Below, piece by piece: positions 1-9,685 of a stretch of DNA of 64,000 bases. The stretch is taken from positions 45,443 through 109,442 of the forward strand of contig CALZMQ010000004.1 of assembly GCA_945788625.1 (NCBI GenBank), given 5' to 3'. Below the pieces are notes generated by a model, which was not told the origin of the DNA, searched no databases, and saw nothing but the letters and a program-made list of their open reading frames with translations. Both the position numbers and the translations under genes were made by a program. How positions within the stretch are numbered: position 1 is the stretch's first letter; the number at the start of each line of letters is the position of its first letter. The DNA comes from an uncultured Woeseiaceae bacterium. GTDB taxonomy: Bacteria; Pseudomonadota; Gammaproteobacteria; Steroidobacterales; Woeseiaceae.

Positions 1-259
1 GACCGAGCAGCGAAGCGAGGTGCTCCGCCACGGGCTGCAGCGAAAATTCCCCGGCCGGCTCACCTTCGGTCGGCCGGCCGAGATGGGATACCAACATGAC
101 CGCGGCATTGGCATCGAGTGCCGCCTCGATAGTCGGCAAAGCGGCGCGGATGCGCGCATCGCTGGTGACCCGTCCGTCCGCAACCGGAACGTTGAGGTCC
201 TCGCGAATCAACACCCGTTTACCCGACAAATCGAGGTCGGTCATCTTGATGACGGACAT
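1..259 (-). CDS. pgk: phosphoglycerate kinase, N-terminal part (runs off the window edge)
   Basis: This is the first 86 codons of phosphoglycerate kinase, which makes ATP and 3-phosphoglycerate from 1,3-bisphosphoglycerate in the cytoplasm. The translation begins [20 protein letters not shown] and continues with the DLNVP substrate-binding segment and a VSHLGRP motif, both typical of the PGK N-terminal domain. The ATG at 259 is preceded by a GGAG-like stretch, and gap ends 21 bp upstream. The gene is therefore the third of a tkt-gap-pgk run, an order common in proteobacterial central carbon clusters. The remaining ~300 residues lie outside the window, so the C-terminal nucleotide domain cannot be judged. 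Confidence 0.95.
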   Translation of the reverse strand, partial: MSVIKMTDLDLSGKRVLIREDLNVPVADGRVTSDARIRAALPTIEAALDANAAVMLVSHLGRPTEGEPAGEFSLQPVAEHLASLLG

Positions 260-280
260 GCTGGATCCCGACTCCGAAGT

Positions 281-1294
281 CTACTTTGCGTTCATAAGGG
301 CGACGGTCGTATCGAGCATTCGACACGAGAAGCCCCACTCGTTGTCATACCAGGCGCAAACCTTGACGAGCGTGCCTTCCATGACCTTGGTCAGCCCTGC
401 GTCGTAGGTCGACGAAGCCGGGTCGTGGTTGAAGTCAACCGATACAAGGGGTTCGTCGTTGTAGGCGAGCACGCCCTTGAGCGAACCTTCGCTCGCTTCT
501 TTCATGATCGAGTTGATTTCATCGATGCTGGTGTCGCGTTCCGCGACGAACGTCAGGTCGACAGCTGAGACATTGATTGTCGGCACGCGCATGGAGAAAC
601 CATCGAGCTTGCCGTTGAGTTCCGGCAGTACGAGTCCTACGGCAGCGGCAGCGCCGGTTTTCGTCGGAATCTGCGACATCGTTGCAGAACGCGCACGCCG
701 CAGGTCCTTGTGGAACACGTCGGTGAGTACCTGGTCGTTCGTGTACGCATGAATCGTGGTCATGATGCCGTGCTTGACGCCGATCGTCTCGTGCAGCGGC
801 TTGACCAGGGGCGCAAGGCAGTTAGTCGTACACGACGCGTTGGAGATAATGTTGTGCTCCGCCGTCAGGATGTCGTGGTTGACACCGTAGACGACCGTGG
901 CATCGATGTCGGCCCCGCCGGGCGCGGAGATAATGACTTTCTTGGCGCCGCCCTCGAGGTGCTTGCCTGCCGTATCACGCGTGCGGAACAATCCCGTCGA
1001 TTCGAAAACGACGTCAACGCCGAGATCGCCCCACGGCAACTTGGCCGGGTCGCGTTCGGCAAACACCTTGATGCGATCGCCGTTGACGAGAATATCGTTC
1101 CCGTCGACCTCGACCGTGCCCGGGAAATTACCGTGCGCGGTGTCGCGGCGCGTCAGGTGCGCGTTGGTATTCGCGTCGCCCAAGTCGTTGAGCGCAACGA
1201 CGTCGAATTCGTCGGCGCGGCCCAACTCATGGATTGCGCGCACCATATTGCGACCGATACGGCCGTAGCCGTTAATGCCAACCTTGATCGTCAT
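281..1294 (-). CDS. gap: glyceraldehyde-3-phosphate dehydrogenase, type I
   Basis: The 337-residue product oxidises and phosphorylates glyceraldehyde-3-phosphate to 1,3-bisphosphoglycerate using NAD(P). The dinucleotide-binding [10 protein letters not shown] motif is at residues 7-16. The catalytic cysteine is Cys155 in the signature ASCTTNCL (153-160). An acidic residue in ALND (Asp37) favours NAD over NADP in this family, so NAD use is inferred. A GGAG ribosome-binding site precedes the ATG at 1294. It lies 47 bp downstream of tkt and 21 bp upstream of pgk on the same strand, consistent with one transcript. Length and motifs are complete and nothing looks broken. Confidence 0.97.
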   Translation of the reverse strand: MTIKVGINGYGRIGRNMVRAIHELGRADEFDVVALNDLGDANTNAHLTRRDTAHGNFPGTVEVDGNDILVNGDRIKVFAERDPAKLPWGDLGVDVVFESTGLFRTRDTAGKHLEGGAKKVIISAPGGADIDATVVYGVNHDILTAEHNIISNASCTTNCLAPLVKPLHETIGVKHGIMTTIHAYTNDQVLTDVFHKDLRRARSATMSQIPTKTGAAAAVGLVLPELNGKLDGFSMRVPTINVSAVDLTFVAERDTSIDEINSIMKEASEGSLKGVLAYNDEPLVSVDFNHDPASSTYDAGLTKVMEGTLVKVCAWYDNEWGFSCRMLDTTVALMNAK

Positions 1295-1341
1295 GTCTTT
1301 CTCCAGGTGATATGTCCAGCCGGTGGTTTCCGGCTAAATCG

Positions 1342-3369
1342 TTAATCCAATACGTCTTTCGCGACCGACACCACGTTGTCGGTCGAGAACCCGAAATGTT
1401 CGAAAAGTATGTCCGCCGGCGCCGACTCGCCGAAGCGATCGAGGCCGACAACGCGGCCCCGCGGGCCGACGTAACGCCACCAGCCTTCGGTCACCCCTGC
1501 CTCGATTGCGACTCGCGACGTAACGGACGCAGGCAACACGGACTCCCGATACCCATCGTCCTGCGCGTCGAACACGTCGGTGCTCGGCATCGATACGACA
1601 CGAGCCTGCACGCCCTCCGCACCGAGCACCTCGGCAGCCGCAATCGCCAGTGCCACTTCGGAGCCCGTCGCGATGAGGACGATATCGGGCACTGGCCCGC
1701 CATCGCGCAATACGTATCCTCCACGGGCAATGTTAGCCGCCTGCCCGGTCGTACGTTGCTGGTGCGGCAGGCCCTGGCGCGTCAGGACGAGACTTGTCGG
1801 ACCGTCCCGGCGCTCGATGGCGTGGCGCCAGGCAACCGCCGTTTCCAAAGTGTCGCAGGGTCGCCATACGCTCATGTTCGGCATGAGGCGCAATGACGCC
1901 ACATGTTCGACCGGCTGGTGTGTCGGACCGTCCTCGCCGAGACCGATGGAGTCGTGCGTATAAACAAGTATGTTCTGCACTTTCATGAGCGCCGCCATGC
2001 GCAGCGCATTGCGCGAATAGTCGGAGAATGTCAGAAACGTGCCTGAGTACGGCATTACGCCCCCATGCAGGGAAAGGCCATTGCAGATCGCGGTCATGCC
2101 GAACTCGCGCACACCGAACCAGACGTAGTTGCCGTGCGCATCGTCGCCCGATATCGGCGTCGAGCCTCCGTGCTTGGTGAGGTTCGACCCGGTCAGGTCG
2201 GCAGAACCGCCGGCGAGCTCCGGCAACGCCGGCGCAAACGCGTTCAGGGCGACCAGCGATGCCTTGCGCGTGGCCATGTCCTGCCCCGCCGCGTGAATCC
2301 CGGCAATGGCCTTGTCGGCATGCGCACTCCAGTCGTCCGGCAGGTTCCCGGCCATGCGGCGCGCGAACTCGGCCGCGAGTTCCGGGTGCTCGGCGTTATA
2401 GGCGGCGAAAGCGCTATTCCAGGCGGTCTCATCCGCGGCGCCTCTCTCCCTGGCGTCCCAGGTCTCCAGGATATCGGCCGGAATTTCGAACGGAGCCGCG
2501 GCCCAACCAAGTTCCTTGCGTGCCGCCGCGATTTCCTCGTCGCCGAGCGGCGCGCCGTGCGTGGAGGCCGTGCCCTGCTTGTTCGGCGCACCGAATCCGA
2601 TGATCGTCTTGCAGCAGATCATTGTCGGCCGTTCCGCGTCCGCCATTGCCTGCTCGATTGCCGCGGCAACCGCAGCGCTGTCATGGCCGTCGACGTTGTC
2701 GATCACCTGCCAGCCATAGGACTCGAAGCGCTTCGCCGTGTCGTCGGTAAACCAGGCATCGACTTCACCGTCGATGGAGATATTGTTGTCATCGTAAAGG
2801 CAGATGAGTTTGCCCAGTTTCAGCGTACCGGCGAGGGAACAGGCTTCGTGCGAGATCCCTTCCATCAGGCAACCGTCGCCCAGGAATACCCACGTCTTGT
2901 GGTCGACAATGTCGTGCCCGGGCCGGTTGAATTGCGCCGCGAGCATTTTTTCGGCCATCGCCATGCCGACAGCGTTGCTGAGGCCCTGCCCCAGCGGGCC
3001 CGTGGTGGTTTCGACCGGACCGCCGCGCTCGAATTCGGGATGCCCTGCCGTTCGGTAGCCGAACTGGCGAAAGTTTTTCAACTGGTCAATTGGGAAATCC
3101 GCGTAGCCGGTCAGATTCAACAAGCTGTAGAGAAGCATCGAGCCGTGGCCGTTGGACAACACGAAGCGATCGCGATCGGCCCACTCGGGATTTCCCGGAT
3201 TATGTCGAAGGTGGTCGTTCCAGAGAACTTCCGCGATGTCGGCCATGCCCATAGGGGCACCCGGATGACCCGAATTGGCGGCCTGCACGGCATCCATACT
3301 CAGGGCTCTGATCGCATTCGCGAGATCTCGCCGGGAGGGTTGGCCGGCAACAGCAGCTTTATGTGACAT
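1342..3369 (-). CDS. tkt: transketolase
   Basis: The 675-residue enzyme transfers two-carbon ketol units between sugar phosphates in the pentose phosphate or Calvin pathway, using thiamine diphosphate and a divalent metal. The N-terminus shows the transketolase signature [12 protein letters not shown] (33-44). The ThDP motif GDGCLMEG begins at residue 164, and the pyrimidine-binding domain includes REFGM and [16 protein letters not shown] precedes the ATG at 3369. It heads the tkt-gap-pgk run and is divergent from metK across about 140 bp. No carbon-fixation genes (RuBisCO, phosphoribulokinase) are seen nearby, so a Calvin role is not supported here. Confidence 0.97.
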   Translation of the reverse strand: MSHKAAVAGQPSRRDLANAIRALSMDAVQAANSGHPGAPMGMADIAEVLWNDHLRHNPGNPEWADRDRFVLSNGHGSMLLYSLLNLTGYADFPIDQLKNFRQFGYRTAGHPEFERGGPVETTTGPLGQGLSNAVGMAMAEKMLAAQFNRPGHDIVDHKTWVFLGDGCLMEGISHEACSLAGTLKLGKLICLYDDNNISIDGEVDAWFTDDTAKRFESYGWQVIDNVDGHDSAAVAAAIEQAMADAERPTMICCKTIIGFGAPNKQGTASTHGAPLGDEEIAAARKELGWAAAPFEIPADILETWDARERGAADETAWNSAFAAYNAEHPELAAEFARRMAGNLPDDWSAHADKAIAGIHAAGQDMATRKASLVALNAFAPALPELAGGSADLTGSNLTKHGGSTPISGDDAHGNYVWFGVREFGMTAICNGLSLHGGVMPYSGTFLTFSDYSRNALRMAALMKVQNILVYTHDSIGLGEDGPTHQPVEHVASLRLMPNMSVWRPCDTLETAVAWRHAIERRDGPTSLVLTRQGLPHQQRTTGQAANIARGGYVLRDGGPVPDIVLIATGSEVALAIAAAEVLGAEGVQARVVSMPSTDVFDAQDDGYRESVLPASVTSRVAIEAGVTEGWWRYVGPRGRVVGLDRFGESAPADILFEHFGFSTDNVVSVAKDVLD

Positions 3370-3422
3370 TGATCCTTATCTTATCGTCGGCCTGGCGGCC
3401 TGCATGGTGAGGTTTTTATCGA

Positions 3423-3451
3423 TTGCGCGAGGCGCGCATTTTCCCTGTTAT
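3423..3451 (+). promoter_or_regulatory. possible sigma-70 promoter for metK
   Basis: TTGCGC (3423-3428) and TGTTAT (3446-3451) are separated by exactly 17 bp in the tkt-metK divergent region, about 60 bp before the metK start. A second -10-like TACAAT lies at 3470-3475 without a good -35 element. No SAM or SAH riboswitch consensus was recognised in the 140-bp leader region. The assignment rests on consensus matching only. Confidence 0.35.
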
Positions 3452-3508
3452 AGAGGACGGCATCAAGGGTACAATGCGCCACCGTTACAAATGAGACCCC
3501 TGAATACC

Positions 3509-4666
3509 ATGAGTGATGCCTTCCTTTTCACTTCGGAATCCGTTTCCGAGGGACACCCAGACAAGATCTCCGACCAGATCTCGGACGCGATTCTCGATGC
3601 CATCATCGAGCAAGATCCGAAGGCGCGAGTCGCCTGCGAGACCATGGTCAAGACCGGCGTAGCCATCGTTGCCGGAGAAGTCACGACTTCCGCCTGGGTG
3701 GATATCGAAGACATCGTGCGCAATACGGTGCTCGAGATCGGCTACAACAGCTCCAAGATGGGATTCGACGGCGCCTCGTGTTCCGTGCTGAATGCGATCG
3801 GCAAGCAATCGCCGGACATCGCGCAGGGCGTTGATCGCGAAACTGCGGAGAAGCAGGGGGCCGGCGACCAGGGACTCATGTTCGGCTATGCGACGGACGA
3901 GACCGACGTGCTCATGCCGGCACCGATTACGTACTCGCATCGTCTTATGCGCCGCCAGGCCGAAGTCCGGAAGAACGGCACGCTGCCGTACCTGCGGCCG
4001 GATGCGAAGAGCCAGGTCACTTTCGTCTACAAGGACGCGAAACCCGTAGCCATCGACGCAATCGTCGTTTCGTCGCAGCACGATCCGGACGTGTCCATGG
4101 CCGATCTGCGCGAGGGTGTCATGGAGGAGATTATCAAACCTGTAATCCCGGCCGAACTCGTTAGCGCCGACACGCAGTACCACATCAATCCCACCGGCCG
4201 CTTCGAGATCGGCGGACCGATGGGTGATTGCGGGCTCACTGGCCGCAAGATCATCGTCGACACCTATGGCGGCTCGGCTCGCCACGGCGGCGGTGCATTC
4301 TCGGGCAAGGACCCGTCGAAAGTCGACCGCTCCGCGGCCTATGCGGCTCGCTACGTTGCCAAGAACATCGTCGCCGCCGGCCTGGCCGATCGCTGTGAGA
4401 TCCAGGTGTCCTATGCCATCGGTGTGGCCGAACCGACTTCGATCAGCGTTCGCACCTTCGGCACCGGGAAACTTTCTGATACAAAGTTGACGGAACTGAT
4501 CCGCGAGCACTTCGATCTGACTCCGTACGGCATTCTGAGCATGCTCGACCTGATCAAGCCGATATACAAACAGACTGCCGCGTACGGGCATTTCGGCCGG
4601 GAAGACATAGACGTGAGCTGGGAAAAGACCGACAAGGCCGAGGCACTGAAGAGCGCCGCGGCCTGA
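3509..4666 (+). CDS. metK: S-adenosylmethionine synthetase
   Basis: The 385-residue enzyme condenses methionine and ATP to S-adenosylmethionine in the cytoplasm. Visible motifs are [11 protein letters not shown] (13-23, ATP-binding His16), [15 protein letters not shown] and the glycine-rich P-loop-like [14 protein letters not shown]. The start at 3509 gives [11 protein letters not shown], matching family length (about 384). An in-frame ATG at 3491 would add six residues and lacks a better ribosome-binding site. It is followed 39 bp later by ahcY, so SAM production and S-adenosylhomocysteine removal are probably co-transcribed. Confidence 0.96.
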   Translation: MSDAFLFTSESVSEGHPDKISDQISDAILDAIIEQDPKARVACETMVKTGVAIVAGEVTTSAWVDIEDIVRNTVLEIGYNSSKMGFDGASCSVLNAIGKQSPDIAQGVDRETAEKQGAGDQGLMFGYATDETDVLMPAPITYSHRLMRRQAEVRKNGTLPYLRPDAKSQVTFVYKDAKPVAIDAIVVSSQHDPDVSMADLREGVMEEIIKPVIPAELVSADTQYHINPTGRFEIGGPMGDCGLTGRKIIVDTYGGSARHGGGAFSGKDPSKVDRSAAYAARYVAKNIVAAGLADRCEIQVSYAIGVAEPTSISVRTFGTGKLSDTKLTELIREHFDLTPYGILSMLDLIKPIYKQTAAYGHFGREDIDVSWEKTDKAEALKSAAA

Positions 4667-4705
4667 TACTAATCTGACGAACATAATTCTTTCGGGAGAC
4701 ACACC

Positions 4706-6019
4706 ATGAGCAACGAAGCCGTTGCCATTCCGCAGCACGACTACAAGGTCGCCGACATTTCGCTCGCCGACTGGGGCCGCAAGGAAATCGCCATCGCCGA
4801 AACCGAAATGCCCGGCCTTATGGCGCTGCGTGATGAATACAAGGGCCAGCAGCCACTCGAGGGCGTGCGCCTGACGGGCTGCCTGCATATGACGATCCAG
4901 ACTGCAGTGCTGATCGAGACGCTCAAAGAACTCGGCGCCGACATACGGTGGTCGTCGTGCAATATCTTTTCGACCCAGGATCACGCCGCGGCGGCGATTG
5001 CCGACGCAGGCATTCCCGTGTTCGCGTGGAAGGGCGAGACCGAAGACGAATACTGGTGGTGCGTCGAGCAAACGATAAACGGCCCGGATGGCTGGCAGCC
5101 AAACATGATCCTCGACGACGGCGGCGACCTCACACTGGTCCTGCACGAGAAGTACCCCGAGATCATGGCAAATGTGAAAGGCCTGTCCGAAGAAACCACG
5201 ACGGGCGTGAAACGCCTTTACGATATGATGGCCGATAAATCGCTGTTGTGCCCGGCGTTCAATGTCAACGATTCGGTCACCAAATCGAAATTCGACAATC
5301 TCTACGGTTGCCGCGAGTCACTTGTCGACGGCATCAAGCGTGCTACCGACGTGATGATCGCCGGCAAAGTAGCTGTCGTCTGCGGCTACGGCGATGTCGG
5401 TAAGGGTTGCGCACAGTCCCTGAAGGGCCTCGGCGCGACGGTCTGGGTAACCGAGGTCGATCCTATCTGTGCGCTGCAGGCAGCCATGGAGGGTTACCGG
5501 GTCGTCGAATTCGACGAGATTTGCGACCAGGTCGATATCGTGGTCACGGCCACCGGTAACTACCACGTGGTTTCGGGGCCGCAGATGGAGCGAATGCGCA
5601 ACCAGGCGATTGTCTGCAACATCGGTCACTTCGATAACGAAATCGACGTTGCCTATCTGCAGAAATTCGAATGGGAGAACATCAAACCGCAAGTGGATCA
5701 TGTCATCTTCCCGGATGGAAAACGCATCATCATCCTGGCCGAGGGCCGCCTCGTGAATCTCGGCTGCGCAACGGGCCATCCGAGCTTCGTAATGTCGAAC
5801 TCGTTTACGAACCAGGTGCTGGCTCAGATCGAGCTTTGGGAGAATGGCGATCAGTACGAGAACAAGGTTTATGTATTGCCCAAGCACCTCGATGAGAAAG
5901 TCGCACGATTGCACCTCGAGCGCATCGGAGCCAGAATTACCGAACTTTCTGACGAGCAAGCCAAGTACATCGGGGTCGACAAAGACGGCCCGTACAAGCC
6001 GGAGCACTACCGCTACTAA
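4706..6019 (+). CDS. ahcY: adenosylhomocysteinase
   Basis: The 437-residue enzyme hydrolyses S-adenosylhomocysteine reversibly to adenosine and homocysteine, relieving product inhibition of methyltransferases. The substrate domain has [17 protein letters not shown] (57-73) and [13 protein letters not shown]. The NAD-binding domain has [11 protein letters not shown] with the GxGxxG at 227-232. The C-terminal KPEHYRY tail that closes the neighbouring active site is intact. A GGGAG site precedes the ATG. It follows metK and completes the activated methyl cycle on one strand. No SAH riboswitch was recognised in the 39-bp gap. Confidence 0.97.
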   Translation: MSNEAVAIPQHDYKVADISLADWGRKEIAIAETEMPGLMALRDEYKGQQPLEGVRLTGCLHMTIQTAVLIETLKELGADIRWSSCNIFSTQDHAAAAIADAGIPVFAWKGETEDEYWWCVEQTINGPDGWQPNMILDDGGDLTLVLHEKYPEIMANVKGLSEETTTGVKRLYDMMADKSLLCPAFNVNDSVTKSKFDNLYGCRESLVDGIKRATDVMIAGKVAVVCGYGDVGKGCAQSLKGLGATVWVTEVDPICALQAAMEGYRVVEFDEICDQVDIVVTATGNYHVVSGPQMERMRNQAIVCNIGHFDNEIDVAYLQKFEWENIKPQVDHVIFPDGKRIIILAEGRLVNLGCATGHPSFVMSNSFTNQVLAQIELWENGDQYENKVYVLPKHLDEKVARLHLERIGARITELSDEQAKYIGVDKDGPYKPEHYRY

Positions 6020-6030
6020 GGAACCTGCGT

Positions 6031-6819
6031 ATTCAATCGAACCCTGATGCAGCCAATGGCGACCTGATTCGGATCCTGCACCTTACGGATCCGCATCTTT
6101 TCGCCGACCCCGACGGTGACCTGCGCGGCACCGTCACGCAGGCGTCGCTGCAAAGTGTGCTCGATCATTATCAATCCGGGGACTGGCGCGCCGATCGCGT
6201 CGTGATCACGGGCGACCTCATCCAGGACGACACGGCAGAAGCTTACGACCGGTTTCGCGAGCTATTGCTGCCGCTCAACATGCGCATGCACTGCGTGCCC
6301 GGCAACCACGACATTCGCGACCTCATGCGCAAGGTCTGCTGTGTTCCGCCATTTTCCTACTGCGCCTATGAAGAAATCGGCGACTGGCTGCTGATCGGGC
6401 TCGACAGCTGCGTCGGCGGCGATGATGCCGGCGGTCTGCTCGGGCCGGAGGAACTGGAGCGTTTTTCCGCTACGGTGGCGGGCAGCTCGGCGAAGCACGT
6501 CATGGTTTGCCTGCACCACCCGCCCATTCCGATGGGCAGCACTTGGCTGGACACCGTGGGCCTGAGGAACGGTGACGAGTTCCTGCAATGCGCACAGTCG
6601 ATCGGCCGCGTGCGTATCGCCGTGTTCGGGCACGTACATCAGGCTTACGACAAGGCTCATGACGGCATCCGCATCATTGCCACGCCGTCTACCTGCCGGC
6701 AGTTCAAGCCGGGCAGCGACGACTTCGCTTTGGACGACCAGCCCCCGGCGTACCGCCGCATTGCATTGCAGGCGGACGGCGGCATCGACACGGAACTCGT
6801 CTGGATCGACGATGATTAG
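6031..6819 (+). CDS. CpdA-type metallophosphoesterase (3',5'-cAMP phosphodiesterase family), atypical start
   Basis: The reading frame encodes a calcineurin-like metallophosphoesterase with all metal-ligand blocks: LTDPHLF, ITGDLIQDD, PGNHDIRD, LHHPP and GHVHQ. This layout and length fit CpdA, which hydrolyses cAMP in the cytoplasm; the substrate is inferred from family. The first in-frame ATG/GTG/TTG is GTG at 6157, which would remove the essential D-x-H metal motif encoded at about 6088-6096. The frame is open back to the ahcY stop. ATT at 6031 has AAGGA 8 nt upstream and would give a 262-residue protein, close to the usual ~270. A CTG at 6064 is another candidate, and a small indel near ATG 6047 (other frame) would also explain it. 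The stop overlaps the next gene by 8 nt. Confidence 0.8.
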   Translation: MQSNPDAANGDLIRILHLTDPHLFADPDGDLRGTVTQASLQSVLDHYQSGDWRADRVVITGDLIQDDTAEAYDRFRELLLPLNMRMHCVPGNHDIRDLMRKVCCVPPFSYCAYEEIGDWLLIGLDSCVGGDDAGGLLGPEELERFSATVAGSSAKHVMVCLHHPPIPMGSTWLDTVGLRNGDEFLQCAQSIGRVRIAVFGHVHQAYDKAHDGIRIIATPSTCRQFKPGSDDFALDDQPPAYRRIALQADGGIDTELVWIDDD

Positions 6820-7705
6820 ACTTGCCTGCGTCGCGGTGCTGCTCGCCCTGTCCTGGTCGTCCCGCGCCGACACCGGCGGTCACCCCGTTACGTTGTGGCG
6901 AGCACAGGGCCATAGCAATTCGGTCTACTTGCTCGGGTCGATCCATTTGCTGCGCGAGCAGGACCATCCGCTGCCGTCGGTCATCGACACCGTCTACGAG
7001 GACGCGGAAGTGCTGGTCATGGAACTCGACATGGACGATCTCGACGGCGCGGCATCGCAGCAACTTTTCAACAAGAACGGCGTGCTGAGGGACGGCACGA
7101 CGCTGCGCGACATGATGGGCGAGGTCATGTACCGTCGGGCTGAGATTGCGGCGGAGGCTGGCGACATACCGATAGACATGCTGGCAAGCAGCGAGCCCTG
7201 GCTGGCCGCGCTGACCGTGGAAATGATGGCCTTGTATCGCATCGGCTTCAATCCCAAGCTCGGTATCGAGATGCACATGACGTCGCGCGCCGTCGCCGAC
7301 GGAAAACCGATCCAGGGACTAGAGAGCATCGAACAGCAACTGGCTTACCTGGACGGCCTGTCCCTGGAGGCGCAGCGTGAGATGCTCGTGCAGACGCTCG
7401 AAGAGACAGAGACGATTGCGGAGTCGATCGACGAATTGATCCGCGCGTGGCGCTACGGCGACATTGAATCGCTGGAATCGGGCCTGCTCGAGAGTTTCGC
7501 AGAGCACGAAGAGCTCGGCGACGCACTGGTCAGGGATCGCAACCGGCGCTGGGCGTCGCAGATCGACGAGCTGCTCGACGACGGCGACGACTACCTGATC
7601 ATCGTCGGCGCCTTGCACCTCGTCGGCGAAGACGGCGTACCGAATCTCCTCGCACGCAAAGGGGTCAGGATTCTGCAGTTGAGCGAGCCCCCTTCTGTTC
7701 GGTAG
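6812..7705 (+). CDS. TraB/GumN (TIKI-like) family protein, exported
   Basis: The 297-residue protein starts with a signal peptide (MIRLACVAVLLALSWSSRAD). It has the TraB/GumN blocks: GSIHLL with its GxxH, GLESIEQQ, and the C-terminal GALHLVGEDGVPNLL. Eukaryotic TIKI relatives are metalloproteases, but the function of bacterial GumN/TraB proteins is unsettled; a periplasmic hydrolase role is only inference. The ATG at 6812 overlaps the end of the cpdA-like gene (ATGATTAG), implying translational coupling. hemL follows after 27 bp. Confidence 0.85.
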   Translation: MIRLACVAVLLALSWSSRADTGGHPVTLWRAQGHSNSVYLLGSIHLLREQDHPLPSVIDTVYEDAEVLVMELDMDDLDGAASQQLFNKNGVLRDGTTLRDMMGEVMYRRAEIAAEAGDIPIDMLASSEPWLAALTVEMMALYRIGFNPKLGIEMHMTSRAVADGKPIQGLESIEQQLAYLDGLSLEAQREMLVQTLEETETIAESIDELIRAWRYGDIESLESGLLESFAEHEELGDALVRDRNRRWASQIDELLDDGDDYLIIVGALHLVGEDGVPNLLARKGVRILQLSEPPSVR

Positions 7706-7732
7706 CATGCGCCCCTCTTCAGAAGGAACGTC

Positions 7733-9001
7733 ATGACTCTGTTTACAAATGCGCAGCAATTCATCGCCGGTGGCGTGAATTCCCCGGTCAGGGCTTTTGC
7801 CGCGGTCGGCGGCGATCCCGTTTTTTTCAAGAGCGCCGCCGGTGCCTGGCTCGAAGCGGAAGACGGCCGCAAGTACATCGACTACGTAGGATCCTGGGGT
7901 CCCATGATCCTCGGTCACGGACACCCCAAAGTCCTGGATGCCGTACTCGAAACGGCAAAGCGCGGCCTCAGCTTCGGAGCACCGTGCGTCCTCGAAACGC
8001 GGATTGCGGAGAAGATCTGCGAAATGGTGCCATCGATTGAGCGCGTTCGAATGGTCAATTCCGGCACCGAAGCGACGATGAGCGCGATTCGGCTTGCGCG
8101 AGGTCACACCGGCCGGGACAAGATCGTCAAGTTCGAAGGCTGCTACCACGGTCACTCGGACTCGCTGCTCATCAAGGCGGGATCGGGTGCTTTGACGCTG
8201 GGCGTACCGAGTTCTCCGGGCGTGCCCGCCGGGCTCGCCGAACACACGATCACGCTCCCCTACAATGACTCGAGCGCGGTGCGCGCGGCGTTCGAGGAGC
8301 TCGGTTCGCAAATTGCCTGCGTTATCGTCGAGCCGATCGCGGGCAACATGAACATGGTGCCGCCCGTGCCGGGATTCCACGAAACGCTGCGTGAACAATG
8401 CACGAAGGCCGGCGCATTGCTGATCTTCGACGAGGTGATGACGGGGTTCCGCGTTGCCAGGGGGGGCGCGCAAGCCGTATTCGATATCACGCCCGATCTG
8501 ACGACGCTAGGCAAGGTCGTCGGCGGCGGCATGCCCGCCGCGGCGTTCGGCGGCCGCGCCGACGTCATGGCGAGCATCGCTCCCGATGGTCCGGTTTACC
8601 AGGCCGGTACCCTGTCTGGAAATCCAGTTGCGATGGCAGCCGGACTCGCGACGCTTACGGAAGTCGATCGACCCGGATTCTACGAGTCGCTCACTGAAAA
8701 GACGCAGCGCCTGGCCGACGGCCTCAGCACGGCAGCCTCCGATGCAGGCGTTGCAATCGCAATCGAGAACGCCGGCGGCATGTTCGGTCTCGTATTTACA
8801 CAGGACGGGCCGGTGCGCAGTTACACGCAAGTCGCTGCTGCCGACGTCGAGCGCTTTACGGCATTTTTCCACGGCATGCTCAATGAGGGTGTGTACCTGG
8901 CGCCCTCCGCTTTCGAGGCAGGATTCGTCTCCGCCGCGCACAGCGACGACGACCTCGACGCGACCATTGCCGCCGCCGGCAAGGTGTTCAGCACGCTATA
9001 G
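7733..9001 (+). CDS. hemL: glutamate-1-semialdehyde 2,1-aminomutase
   Basis: The 422-residue PLP enzyme converts glutamate-1-semialdehyde to 5-aminolevulinate in the C5 route of tetrapyrrole synthesis. It begins [19 protein letters not shown], the GSA-aminomutase hallmark. It carries [16 protein letters not shown], the DEVMTGFR cofactor-binding block and the PLP lysine Lys261 in [16 protein letters not shown] precedes the ATG. The last 14 bp overlap the 3' end of a convergent gene on the minus strand. The enzyme supplies haem and possibly the cobalamin needed by NrdJ elsewhere in the window. Confidence 0.96.
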   Translation: MTLFTNAQQFIAGGVNSPVRAFAAVGGDPVFFKSAAGAWLEAEDGRKYIDYVGSWGPMILGHGHPKVLDAVLETAKRGLSFGAPCVLETRIAEKICEMVPSIERVRMVNSGTEATMSAIRLARGHTGRDKIVKFEGCYHGHSDSLLIKAGSGALTLGVPSSPGVPAGLAEHTITLPYNDSSAVRAAFEELGSQIACVIVEPIAGNMNMVPPVPGFHETLREQCTKAGALLIFDEVMTGFRVARGGAQAVFDITPDLTTLGKVVGGGMPAAAFGGRADVMASIAPDGPVYQAGTLSGNPVAMAAGLATLTEVDRPGFYESLTEKTQRLADGLSTAASDAGVAIAIENAGGMFGLVFTQDGPVRSYTQVAAADVERFTAFFHGMLNEGVYLAPSAFEAGFVSAAHSDDDLDATIAAAGKVFSTL

Positions 9002-9581
9002 TCGGGCCACGCACGTTACTCAACAACTCGTCGACGAGCTTCAGCCGCGCCAGGGTGTCGCTACTCTCGAGGTATTGCTGCTTGATTTCGAGTTCGATAG
9101 GCAGTATCTCAGTCAAGCGATAGGTCACCCAGACGGCATCGTCGAATCGACGCTCGAGCGACTCGTAGAGCCGACCGAGATCGTCGAGCACGTTGGCAAG
9201 GATCTTACTGAGCGACTCGTAGTCGCCGGGCAATGCCATGGCGGGTTCCGGCTCAATGAGTTCGACATTGCCCGTATTCAGCCCGTTTGCCTGTTGTTCA
9301 GAAGTAACGAGGCGGAAGCGTTGCCCGCCTATAGCCGTGACGCCAAGCAGGCCGTCGCTGCCCTGGTACCAGTCGACAATCCTGGCGAGCGTTCCGACAT
9401 CGAACGTTGTCGCCGGCCCGGCTTCCTGCCCGTCGCGAATCAACAGCACGCCGAATGGTGTGTCGTTCTTCATACAATGGCTGATCATGTCGATATAGCG
9501 CGACTCGAAAATGCGCAGCGGCAGCGGTCCGTCCGGGAACAGGACGGTGCTTAATGGAAATAACGGTATTTGCACATCCAA
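8988..9581 (-). CDS. LON N-terminal (substrate-binding) domain protein
   Basis: The 197-residue protein matches the stand-alone LON substrate-binding domain family (PF02190). It opens with [22 protein letters not shown], followed by [20 protein letters not shown], which is the typical first strand-helix unit. There is no AAA+ or protease domain, so it is not the Lon protease. A peptide-binding or adaptor role is suggested by the fold only. The stop overlaps hemL's 3' end by 14 bp. It is 104 bp downstream of mpl on the same strand, with a perfect hairpin between them. Confidence 0.85.
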   Translation of the reverse strand: MDVQIPLFPLSTVLFPDGPLPLRIFESRYIDMISHCMKNDTPFGVLLIRDGQEAGPATTFDVGTLARIVDWYQGSDGLLGVTAIGGQRFRLVTSEQQANGLNTGNVELIEPEPAMALPGDYESLSKILANVLDDLGRLYESLERRFDDAVWVTYRLTEILPIELEIKQQYLESSDTLARLKLVDELLSNVRGPTIAC

Positions 9582-9613
9582 CAGTATAGGACGCCGGTGA
9601 CGGCTTGTGTGGG

Positions 9614-9633
9614 TACGGGACTTCTGTCCCGTA
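9614..9633. other. perfect 8-bp hairpin between mpl and the LON-domain gene
   Basis: TACGGGAC (9614-9621), a TTCT loop and GTCCCGTA (9626-9633) form a perfect stem-loop. No T-run follows on either strand, so a classic intrinsic terminator is not supported. It could affect mRNA stability between mpl and the downstream LON-domain gene or be a short dispersed repeat. Only one copy was noticed in this window. Confidence 0.5.
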
Positions 9634-9685
9634 ACGGCTGTCGTCGTCGTTTATGCAGCGTCATCGGCAAATGCCGCCAGGCGCG

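Noticed and set aside
2065..3366. A 433-codon plus-strand frame opposite transketolase
   Set aside because: It has shadow composition, no recognisable motif and lies fully inside tkt.
4667..4705. SAH or SAM riboswitch upstream of ahcY or metK
   Set aside because: The metK-ahcY gap is only 39 bp, and the metK leader shows none of the conserved riboswitch blocks that I could recognise.
3485..5146. A 553-codon open frame on the minus strand opposite metK and ahcY
   Set aside because: It overlaps two certain enzymes on the other strand and encodes arginine/histidine/valine-rich sequence with no domain. Long antisense frames are expected from GC-rich codon bias.
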